Origin: Ignavibacteriaceae bacterium
Lineage (GTDB): Bacteria; Bacteroidota; Ignavibacteria; Ignavibacteriales; Ignavibacteriaceae
Reading direction: 5' to 3'
Length of the DNA: 8,321 nucleotides
Assembly (NCBI GenBank): GCA_025449775.1
Contig: JANWIS010000079.1
Coordinates: 1 to 8,321, forward strand
Shown: in pieces, positions 1 to 4,636 of the stretch
Layout: each line of letters opens with the position of its first letter
Numbering within the stretch: the stretch's first letter is position 1
Position numbers and translations under genes: made by a program
Notes under the pieces: model-generated
The model's input: the letters and a program-made list of their open reading frames with translations, nothing else
The model's database searches: none
What the model was told of the DNA's origin: nothing

Positions 1-123
1 CTTGGACAAATAATTAATCTGGTAGAAAACGCTCAGGGTTCAAAAGCTCCGATTCAAAAACTAGCAGACAAAATAGCTTCTATTTTTGTCCCTGTAATAA
101 TCGGAATTGCATTAATAACATTT
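1..123 (+). CDS. copA: Detached internal fragment of copper-type P1B ATPase (plus strand)
   Basis: Reading frame 1 gives 41 codons that match the stretch between the actuator domain and the fifth membrane helix of CopA-type ATPases. It contains QIINLVENAQGSKAPIQ, then KLADKI, then a hydrophobic start of a helix with FVPVIIGIALITF. After codon TTT at 121-123 the frame stays open to a TGA near 355-357, but the sequence stops resembling the family because it becomes the antisense of the minus-strand copA piece. There is no start codon, and the fragment runs off the left edge. In an intact CopA this piece follows the TGES-LPVDK segment by roughly 30 residues, so it belongs to the same gene as the minus-strand fragment but in opposite orientation. 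It is best read as half of an inversion or chimera, not as a second gene. Confidence 0.8.
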
Positions 124-1046
124 TTATCTACAGGAAGTGATTCACCTGTAATCATTGATTCATCAACCGTTGAATATCCTTTTAAAATTTTTCCATCTGC
201 TGGTATTTTGCTGCCGGGTTTTATTATTACAATATCACCGGGATTTAATTCCTCAATTCCGATTTCTACTTCCAGATTATTTTTTTTAATAATCACTTTA
301 TCAGGTTTAAGCTCTATAAGTTTTTTTATTGCTAAACCAGTTTTGGATTTTGCATGACTTTCAAGCCATCTTCCCATTAATATAAAAGTGATAATAACTG
401 CAGTCGTATCAAAGTAAACGTGAGAAGTAATTGAGTGATTATGAAATAATTCGGGAAATAAAGTAATAAGTACACTGAAAGTGTAGGCTGAACCTGTCCC
501 GATCGCAACAAGAGAATTCATATCTGTTGTATGACGCTTTAAATTTTTCCAGAATATTCTATAAAAGTTTCGTCCGGAAATCAGAATGACAGGTGTTGTA
601 AAGAGAAATAATATTTTTTTAATCTCACTTTCGGTCAGCTGAAATACTTTATTAAAATCATTCCACATTGTTCCCATACTTAAAATGAGAATGGGAATTG
701 TTAAAATCAGCGCAATTAAAAAGTGGTTCTTTAGCCCCTTCCTATTATTTTCCAGATAATCCCGTTTAGCTGCACTAACATCATCTCCTGATTTATTATT
801 CAATGAAGAAAGATCTATCCGGTAACCGGCATCCTCAACACTTTCCCGAACCTGGTTTAAATTAGTTTGTGTTTTATCTATTTCGAAAGTAGCTTTTTCA
901 GTAGCGAGATTAACAGATACATTTTTTATTCCTTCTATTTTGCTTATAGAGTTTTCAACTCTCGCAACACAACTGGCACAAGTCATACCTTCTATGGGGA
1001 TACTTAATCTCTCAAAGTTGTTTAATGATTTATTATTATTTCTCAT
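54..1046 (-). CDS. copA: Copper-type P1B ATPase, N-terminal part, disrupted by inversion
   Basis: This encodes the front half of a heavy-metal efflux ATPase of the inner membrane, most likely exporting Cu(I). One HMA metal-binding domain spans about residues 14-78, with the GMTCASC ligand motif at 20-26. Four membrane helices follow at roughly 107-124, 144-160, 176-197 and 209-226. The actuator domain has GRWLE at 225-229 and TGES at 300-303. Family similarity ends at LPVDKN (residue 309, base 120). The last 21 residues, down to the stop at 54-56, are antisense of the plus-strand copA fragment and are not real. Everything after the actuator domain is missing: the CPC motif in helix 6, the DKTGT phosphorylation site and the ATP-binding domain. 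Metal specificity therefore rests on the HMA domain and general likeness. The ATG at 1044-1046 gives a normal N-terminus. The gene is divergent from the HU gene. Confidence 0.85.
   Translation of the reverse strand: MRNNNKSLNNFERLSIPIEGMTCASCVARVENSISKIEGIKNVSVNLATEKATFEIDKTQTNLNQVRESVEDAGYRIDLSSLNNKSGDDVSAAKRDYLENNRKGLKNHFLIALILTIPILILSMGTMWNDFNKVFQLTESEIKKILFLFTTPVILISGRNFYRIFWKNLKRHTTDMNSLVAIGTGSAYTFSVLITLFPELFHNHSITSHVYFDTTAVIITFILMGRWLESHAKSKTGLAIKKLIELKPDKVIIKKNNLEVEIGIEELNPGDIVIIKPGSKIPADGKILKGYSTVDESMITGESLPVDKNVINAIPIITGTKIEAILSASF
117..123. other. Fold-back junction between the two copA pieces
   Basis: On the minus strand the CopA match runs into codons for D-K-N-V at 128-117. On the plus strand the match runs through codons for I-T-F at 115-123. 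The bases aacattt at 117-123 can be read as native sequence by both pieces, so the join is located to a few bases and may rest on short microhomology. In the intact gene the two joined points would lie about 70 codons apart on opposite strands. That geometry is what a strand-switching (inverted) chimera gives. A true inversion is the alternative. Confidence 0.7.
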
Positions 1047-1062
1047 GATCTGATTCGAACTA

Positions 1063-1078
1063 ATTCAAATGATTGAAT
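1063..1078. promoter_or_regulatory. Inverted repeat 16 bases upstream of copA, possible operator
   Basis: ATTCAA-ATGA-TTGAAT is a perfect 6-base inverted repeat with a 4-base spacer, placed 16 bases before the copA start codon. A palindrome TTCGAA lies between the repeat and the gene. The position suits a repressor site, but the sequence does not match the copper-operator consensus motifs I know, and AT-rich DNA yields such repeats by chance. Confidence 0.25.
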
Positions 1079-1292
1079 GAGAACCTATAACTTTTATTGA
1101 ATTAATGTTAGTCAGTTAACACGTAACATATTTTAAAATGGTTGTAATGAATAAAAATCCGAGTTTAGATTATTGAACTTTTGTTATCAACAATCTTTTT
1201 CACCAAAACTTTGTTTCCAAAAATACATACCAATTTAGCATTTACGTTAATAGTGTAAAGAATTGGCTACATACTGTAACTGACTATTTTAA

Positions 1293-1323
1293 TTGATTTT
1301 ACGGCTGAAGTTTATTAGCTTTC
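1293..1323 (+). promoter_or_regulatory. Candidate Bacteroidota-type promoter for the HU gene
   Basis: TTG at 1293-1295 is followed 20 bases later by TAGCTTTC at 1316-1323. This matches the Bacteroidota pattern TTG / TAnnTTTG in all but the last base, with suitable spacing. It would start transcription roughly 45 bases before the HU start codon. A sigma70-like reading of the same area (TTGATT with TATTAG) has a spacer of only 14 bases and is less good. This is a pattern match only. Confidence 0.35.
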
Positions 1324-1364
1324 AATCCTGATTTCTAAGAAATACAATATTATTTAACAAGTTC

Positions 1365-1370
1365 AAGGTG
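1365..1370 (+). promoter_or_regulatory. Ribosome binding site of the HU gene
   Basis: AAGGTG lies 5 bases before the ATG at 1376 and supports that start. The neighbouring zinc-ribbon and mraZ genes lack such a clear site. Confidence 0.65.
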
Positions 1371-1375
1371 AAAAA

Positions 1376-1666
1376 ATGACCAAGGCTGATATAGTAGATA
1401 AGGTTGCAGCCGGAACCGGACTTACAAAACTGGAAACTGAAGCCATAATTGAAGGATTTCTAAAAACTGTTATTGAAGCTTTAAAGGAAGGAAAAGGCAT
1501 TGAGATAAGAGGTTTTGGGAGTTATCGGGTTAAAAAGAAAAATTCGCGACAAGCCAGAAATCCTAAAACCGGTGAATCTGTTTTTGTTCCGGAACATTAC
1601 GTGCCGGCTTTTAAGTTTTCAAAAGACTTTAAAGAACTGGTTAACCGGGGAATGCTTGATAAGTAA
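1376..1666 (+). CDS. HU/IHF-family nucleoid DNA-binding protein
   Basis: A 96-residue histone-like protein that binds and bends DNA as a dimer in the nucleoid. The N-terminal helices (about 3-38) form the dimer body. GFGSY at 46-50 is the conserved family turn. The beta arm that enters the minor groove spans about 52-75, with the signature R58, A60-R61-N62-P63 and T65-G66. Pro63 is the residue that intercalates and kinks DNA in HU and IHF. Length is close to the usual 90-100. The start at ATG 1376 is backed by an AAGGTG site. The gene stands alone at the head of a plus-strand group, with the zinc-ribbon/TPR gene 16 bases downstream, so the two may share a transcript. Databases often name such proteins HU or IHF beta. 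The sequence alone does not decide between them. Confidence 0.93.
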   Translation: MTKADIVDKVAAGTGLTKLETEAIIEGFLKTVIEALKEGKGIEIRGFGSYRVKKKNSRQARNPKTGESVFVPEHYVPAFKFSKDFKELVNRGMLDK

Positions 1667-1682
1667 CAGAAAGAAATTATAG

Positions 1683-2552
1683 ATGAGCTTTTGTACTGAG
1701 TGTGGAAATAAATTAGAAGGTGAATACAGATTTTGTCCCGAATGCGGAACACAATTGAATCATTCCTCGACAACACTTAACGATTCTGTTATTAAAGACT
1801 CTGAAACGGTGATCATTTGTAATAATTGCGGAGAAGCAAATACATATACAAATAACAGCTGCTTTAGTTGTGGAGTTTCTTTTAAAGGATTTAGAACAAA
1901 TAATCCTGAATCAGTGAAGCGAAATGTCATTATAACGGGAAATATTAATAAAGGATTTGAAAAAACACCTGGCAGCAAAAGAAAAACTCATTTAAAAGTA
2001 TTTGACAACAAAAAAGTTTTTTTTATTTCAATTTCAATTATTGTTTTACTGATATTAGCACTTTTGCCTGCTGGAGTATTTGAATCAGGAATAAATACTG
2101 ATATAACTGGGGTGAGCAATCAGCCTACAGAATCCGGAGTAGAGTTAAAAACTTTGAATGAAATATCAGATCTTGAAAATAAAATAAAAAAAAATCCAGA
2201 TGATTTGGAATCAATTTTACACCTAGCTCAATTACTACAGGATTCAAGATTTTATGATAAAGCAATTACAAATTATAAAGAGTACCTGGATAAATTTCCC
2301 CAGGACAGTGATGCGAGAGTTGATATGGGAATCTGTTATTATAATCTCCATGATTATATAACAGCGATTAAGGAAATGGAAAAAGCAATAACATATAAAT
2401 CATCACATCAGATTGCACATCTTAATCTTGGCATAGTTAATCTTACAGCCGGGAATGTGAATGCTTCAAAAGATTGGTTTAAAAAAACAGTAGCATTAAA
2501 CCCTGATTCAGAAGCTGGAAAAAGAGCACAGGAATTATTAAATACACATTAA
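1683..2552 (+). CDS. Membrane-anchored double zinc-ribbon and TPR protein, function unknown
   Basis: A 289-residue protein with no specific function that I recognise. It starts with two zinc ribbons, each with two CxxC knuckles: Cys4/Cys7 with Cys18/Cys21, and Cys46/Cys49 with Cys60/Cys63. A linker rich in Lys, Asn and Ser follows, then one membrane helix at about 112-132 flanked by Lys on the inner side. After a Ser/Thr-rich stretch, three TPR-like helical pairs cover about 160-289, including FYDKAITNYKEYLDKFPQ and the AHLNLGIVNLTAGN segment. With positively charged residues before the helix, the ribbons should face the cytoplasm and the TPRs the periplasm. The ribosome binding site is weak (AGAAAG some distance before the ATG at 1683). 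TPR domains bind proteins, so a scaffold or assembly role is possible, but that is only inference. Downstream, the 31-residue basic protein begins 18 bases after the stop. Confidence 0.85.
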   Translation: MSFCTECGNKLEGEYRFCPECGTQLNHSSTTLNDSVIKDSETVIICNNCGEANTYTNNSCFSCGVSFKGFRTNNPESVKRNVIITGNINKGFEKTPGSKRKTHLKVFDNKKVFFISISIIVLLILALLPAGVFESGINTDITGVSNQPTESGVELKTLNEISDLENKIKKNPDDLESILHLAQLLQDSRFYDKAITNYKEYLDKFPQDSDARVDMGICYYNLHDYITAIKEMEKAITYKSSHQIAHLNLGIVNLTAGNVNASKDWFKKTVALNPDSEAGKRAQELLNTH

Positions 2553-2558
2553 TGTAAA

Positions 2559-2564
2559 AAGGAG
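2559..2564 (+). promoter_or_regulatory. Strong ribosome binding site for the 31-residue protein
   Basis: AAGGAG sits 6 bases before the ATG at 2571. It is the best Shine-Dalgarno match in the window and supports the short frame as a real, highly translated gene. Confidence 0.75.
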
Positions 2565-2570
2565 TAGTAA

Positions 2571-2666
2571 ATGCCTTGTGGTAGAAAACGAAAACGACAT
2601 AAAATGTCAACGCACAAAAGAAAGAAACGACTGAGAAAAAACAGACATAAAAAGAAACTCAGATAA
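2571..2666 (+). CDS. AURKAIP1/COX24-domain small basic protein, probably ribosomal
   Basis: A 31-residue protein beginning MPCGRKRKRHKM and continuing THKRKKRLRKNRHKKK. Eighteen residues are Lys or Arg and three are His. This matches the tiny AURKAIP1/COX24-domain proteins annotated throughout Bacteroidota and relatives. The domain is shared with the mitochondrial small-subunit ribosomal protein mS38, so a role in binding 16S rRNA is the likely one, inferred from homology. The full family length is only about 30-35 residues, so this gene is complete, not a fragment. It has a perfect AAGGAG site, follows the zinc-ribbon/TPR gene by 18 bases, and is followed 19 bases later by tRNA-Thr, which suggests a shared transcript with translation-related products. 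It is short enough to be skipped by ordinary gene callers. Confidence 0.88.
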   Translation: MPCGRKRKRHKMSTHKRKKRLRKNRHKKKLR

Positions 2667-2685
2667 ATCATTTCAGTGAATAAAA

Positions 2686-2758
2686 GCCAACTTAGCTCAG
2701 CTGGTAGAGCAGCGCATTCGTAATGCGCCGGTCGCCGGTTCAAGTCCGGCAGTTGGCT
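2686..2758 (+). tRNA. tRNA-Thr (anticodon CGT)
   Basis: A complete 73-base cloverleaf. The acceptor stem GCCAACT pairs fully with AGTTGGC at 2751-2757, with U at the discriminator position. The D arm is GCTC/GAGC with an 8-base loop containing GG. The anticodon stem GCGCA/TGCGC encloses loop TTCGTAA, giving anticodon CGT, which reads ACG. The variable loop is 5 bases. The T arm GCCGG/CCGGC carries loop TTCAAGT. G1-C72, C2-G71, G35 and U36 agree with the known threonine identity set. The 3' CCA is not encoded. No promoter or good terminator is visible next to it, and it sits 19 bases after the small basic protein gene, so it may be processed from that transcript. Confidence 0.95.
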
Positions 2759-2865
2759 CAATCAAAACACAACTTAGTTTAATTCCTCTCTGCTTAAGCA
2801 TTCAACCTAAGAGCAATTCCATTACCTGGTAGTATCCTTTCAGTGGTAAAAATTTAAAATACTTC

Positions 2866-2896
2866 TTGACTTTCTTTAGAATTTTCCATTATTTTG
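2866..2896 (+). promoter_or_regulatory. Candidate promoter of the dcw operon
   Basis: TTGACT at 2866-2871 is a near-perfect -35 element. TTATTT at 2889-2894 follows after 17 bases as a poor -10. Alternatively TTATTTTG at 2889-2896 resembles the Bacteroidota TAnnTTTG element, 20 bases after the TTG. Either reading starts transcription near 2900, just at the MraZ-like boxes and about 35 bases before the mraZ start. Confidence 0.45.
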
Positions 2897-2903
2897 GCAT
2901 TGC

Positions 2904-2923
2904 AGTGGGGAAAAGTGGTGAAT
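2904..2923 (+). promoter_or_regulatory. MraZ-box-like direct repeats
   Basis: Two tandem 10-base units, AGTGGGGAAA and AGTGGTGAAT, lie 11 bases before mraZ. MraZ proteins of other bacteria bind tandem GTGG/TGGGA-type repeats spaced one DNA turn (10 bases) apart in front of their own gene and repress the dcw operon. The period, base content and place all fit. A third copy is not clear: the preceding 10 bases hold only a TTGG core. The regulatory role is inferred. Confidence 0.6.
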
Positions 2924-2934
2924 AATCCCAAACA

Positions 2935-3384
2935 ATGGAAAATTATTTGTTCAAAGGACAATTTACATATTCAATAGATTCTAAAAGTAGAATCAGCATC
3001 CCGGCAAAAATTCGTAAACACATTTCGCCTGATGCAAGCGATACAATCGTGATGACCAAAGGTTTATCAAAGTGTATTGATTTGTACCCTCTCGATGAAT
3101 GGCAAAAAATTGAGGAGAAACTTTTAAAACTTAACCAGTTTCAACCAGATGAACTCAGATTCATCCGGATGTTTGTTCAATATGCACACGAAGATGTTAT
3201 GGACTCACAATCGAGAATACTTGTACCCCAGATGTTGATTGAATATGCTCAAATTGAAAAAGAGGTTCTAATCATTGGTGCACTCCGAAAAATTGAAGTA
3301 TGGAATCCAAATATCTATGAAGAGTATCTTAAGCAATCTCCGCTTACATATGAAGAGATCGCGGCTAAAGTAATGACTGGTTGA
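2935..3384 (+). CDS. mraZ: MraZ, transcriptional regulator of the division/cell wall operon
   Basis: A 149-residue protein with two AbrB-like (SpoVT/MazE fold) DNA-binding halves. The first has the family signature at D15 to R19 and P23 (DSKSRISIP). The second repeats it at D90 to R94 and P98 (DSQSRILVP). Length is normal for the family at about 145-150. MraZ forms a ring that binds tandem repeats upstream of its own gene, and boxes of that type are present just before the start. The gene leads the dcw cluster in its usual place. The ATG at 2935 gives the standard N-terminus (LFKGQF follows within a few residues), although no Shine-Dalgarno site precedes it. Its TGA overlaps the rsmH start by one base. 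Confidence 0.96.
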   Translation: MENYLFKGQFTYSIDSKSRISIPAKIRKHISPDASDTIVMTKGLSKCIDLYPLDEWQKIEEKLLKLNQFQPDELRFIRMFVQYAHEDVMDSQSRILVPQMLIEYAQIEKEVLIIGALRKIEVWNPNIYEEYLKQSPLTYEEIAAKVMTG

Positions 3385-4307
3385 TGACGAATATCCATAC
3401 GCCAGTTCTGTTGAAAGAAAGCGTTGATTTTTTGATTTCAAATAAGAATGGAAATTATTTCGAAGCAACTTTGGGTTTCGGTGGACATACTGAAGAGATA
3501 CTGAGCAGACTGGGAAAAAAGGGTATGCTTGTTTCAACTGATGTAGATTTGAATGCTTTCACTTTTTGTAAAGAGAAATTTAAAGATGATCGAAGAGTTA
3601 AACTCTATAATTTTAATTTTTCATTGATTGATGTGATTGCAAAAATTGAGTCATTGGAGTTTTTTGACGGAATTATTGCGGATTTGGGAGTTTCTTCTTA
3701 TCAGCTTGATAACACCGCAGCAGGTTTTTCTTATAGAGTTAGTTCTGTGCTGGACCTCCGATTGGACAAAAACTTGCGAAAAACTGCTGCGGATTTTATT
3801 AATAACGAACCTGAAGAATTAATTGCTGACACTATATATAAATACGGAGAAGAAAAGAATTCCAGAAAAATTGCAAAACAAATTTTCCAGACCCGGAATA
3901 GAAAAAAAATCGAAACGACCGATGAACTGAAAGATATCATTTCATCAGTTACTAATCCAAAATATTTAAACAAGACATTATCACGAGTCTTTCAGGCACT
4001 TCGAATATATGTGAATGATGAGTTGAAAATATTAGAATCGTTTTTGAAGAATTCAGTTTCTGTATTGAAAAAGGGAGGTCGATTGGTTGTAATAAGTTAT
4101 CACTCGCTGGAAGACAGGATAGTAAAAGATTTTTTTAGGTACGAAAACCTTAGTTGTATTTGCCCGAGTGGAATTCCGATTTGTGTTTGTGATAAGGAGC
4201 AACGATTAAAAATAATTACTTCAAAACCTGTTGTACCATCGGAAAAAGAAACAATGATTAATAAAAGAGCAAGAAGCGCAAAATTAAGAATAGCTGAAAG
4301 AGTATGA
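3384..4307 (+). CDS. rsmH: RsmH, 16S rRNA C1402 N4-methyltransferase
   Basis: An S-adenosylmethionine-dependent enzyme (also called MraW) that methylates N4 of C1402 in the ribosomal P site. Visible motifs are HTPVLLKESVDFL at the N-terminus, ATLGFGGHTEEIL in the SAM-binding loop, DLGVSSYQLD, FQALRIYVNDEL, ISYHSLEDRIVKDFF, the Cys-rich CICPSGIPICVC, and NKRARSAKLR near the end. The product is 307 residues from ATG at 3384, which overlaps the mraZ stop as TGATG. A TTG one codon upstream (3381) is possible but less likely. The usual GPLDMRMD loop is degenerate here (SSVLDLRLD), so substrate-loop residues differ from most homologues while the catalytic core looks intact. It is translationally coupled to mraZ, and its stop overlaps the next gene by 4 bases. 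Confidence 0.95.
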   Translation: MTNIHTPVLLKESVDFLISNKNGNYFEATLGFGGHTEEILSRLGKKGMLVSTDVDLNAFTFCKEKFKDDRRVKLYNFNFSLIDVIAKIESLEFFDGIIADLGVSSYQLDNTAAGFSYRVSSVLDLRLDKNLRKTAADFINNEPEELIADTIYKYGEEKNSRKIAKQIFQTRNRKKIETTDELKDIISSVTNPKYLNKTLSRVFQALRIYVNDELKILESFLKNSVSVLKKGGRLVVISYHSLEDRIVKDFFRYENLSCICPSGIPICVCDKEQRLKIITSKPVVPSEKETMINKRARSAKLRIAERV

Positions 4308-4636
4308 AAAAAAGTTCTAAACCATTAATAGTTCTATTTGCTTCAATGTTGGTAATAGTTACACTCATATTATTGATCTCACAGGGATTGAGATTCAAAT
4401 ATGAAGAACAGCAGAGAGAGTCAGCTGAACTGGTTAATAGAATCAAAACAGAAAAAAGTATTCTGGCAAATCTTCAAGCAAATTTTCAAATGTTATCTGC
4501 TGAGGATATGATAAAAAAGTATGCAGCCGATGAACTTGGATTGGTCGAAGCGGATTCAAATTCTGATGACAAAATTACTTTGGATATAGAAAATCTTAAC
4601 AGGCTCGCTGAATTAATCGAGGAAACGTATGAATAA
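4304..4636 (+). CDS. ftsL: FtsL-like division protein
   Basis: A 110-residue single-pass membrane protein in the ftsL position of the cluster. A short basic N-terminus (KKSSK) precedes one membrane helix at about 8-26. A heptad-like periplasmic segment follows at about 30-66, then IKKYAADELGLV at about 70-81, which resembles the conserved end of FtsL proteins. FtsL forms a complex with FtsB and FtsQ and activates FtsW/FtsI at the septum. FtsL sequences diverge strongly, so the name rests on architecture plus context rather than on residues. The last 29 or so residues are acidic, beyond the usual core. It overlaps rsmH by 4 bases (ATGA) and ftsI by 8 bases. Confidence 0.82.
   Translation: MKKSSKPLIVLFASMLVIVTLILLISQGLRFKYEEQQRESAELVNRIKTEKSILANLQANFQMLSAEDMIKKYAADELGLVEADSNSDDKITLDIENLNRLAELIEETYE
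4619..4624 (+). promoter_or_regulatory. Ribosome binding site of ftsI inside ftsL
   Basis: GAGGAA lies 4 bases before the ATG at 4629 and within the ftsL coding region. It supports this start despite the 8-base overlap. Confidence 0.5.

Larger units (their letters stand above)
1047..1375. other. Divergent intergenic region between copA and the HU gene
   Basis: This stretch of 329 bases is AT-rich, and I see no convincing reading frame or RNA gene in it. It must hold the promoters for copA (leftward) and the HU-family gene (rightward). Recognisable items are a perfect inverted repeat near the copA start, a small hairpin TTGTT-ATC-AACAA at 1181-1193, and a Bacteroidota-like promoter pattern before the HU gene. 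I did not find a CueR-, CsoR- or CopY-type operator. Confidence 0.6.

Noticed and set aside
1181..1200. Hairpin TTGTT-ATC-AACAA followed by T-rich DNA as a terminator
   Set aside because: The stem is only 5 AT-rich pairs and no gene ends before it on the plus strand, so it is too weak to call.
2549..2761. 70-residue minus-strand frame across the tRNA and small basic gene
   Set aside because: It starts with MSQLPDLNRRPAHYE-like residues, the typical false translation of the antisense of a tRNA gene, and it also covers the real 31-residue gene.
2791..2817. TGCTTAAGCA palindrome and nearby TAAGAGCA as a terminator after tRNA-Thr
   Set aside because: The longer stem needs a bulge and no T tract follows. 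It is possible by chance in this composition.
3381..3383. TTG start for rsmH one codon before the ATG
   Set aside because: The adjacent ATG at 3384 gives the same protein less one residue and the usual TGATG coupling.
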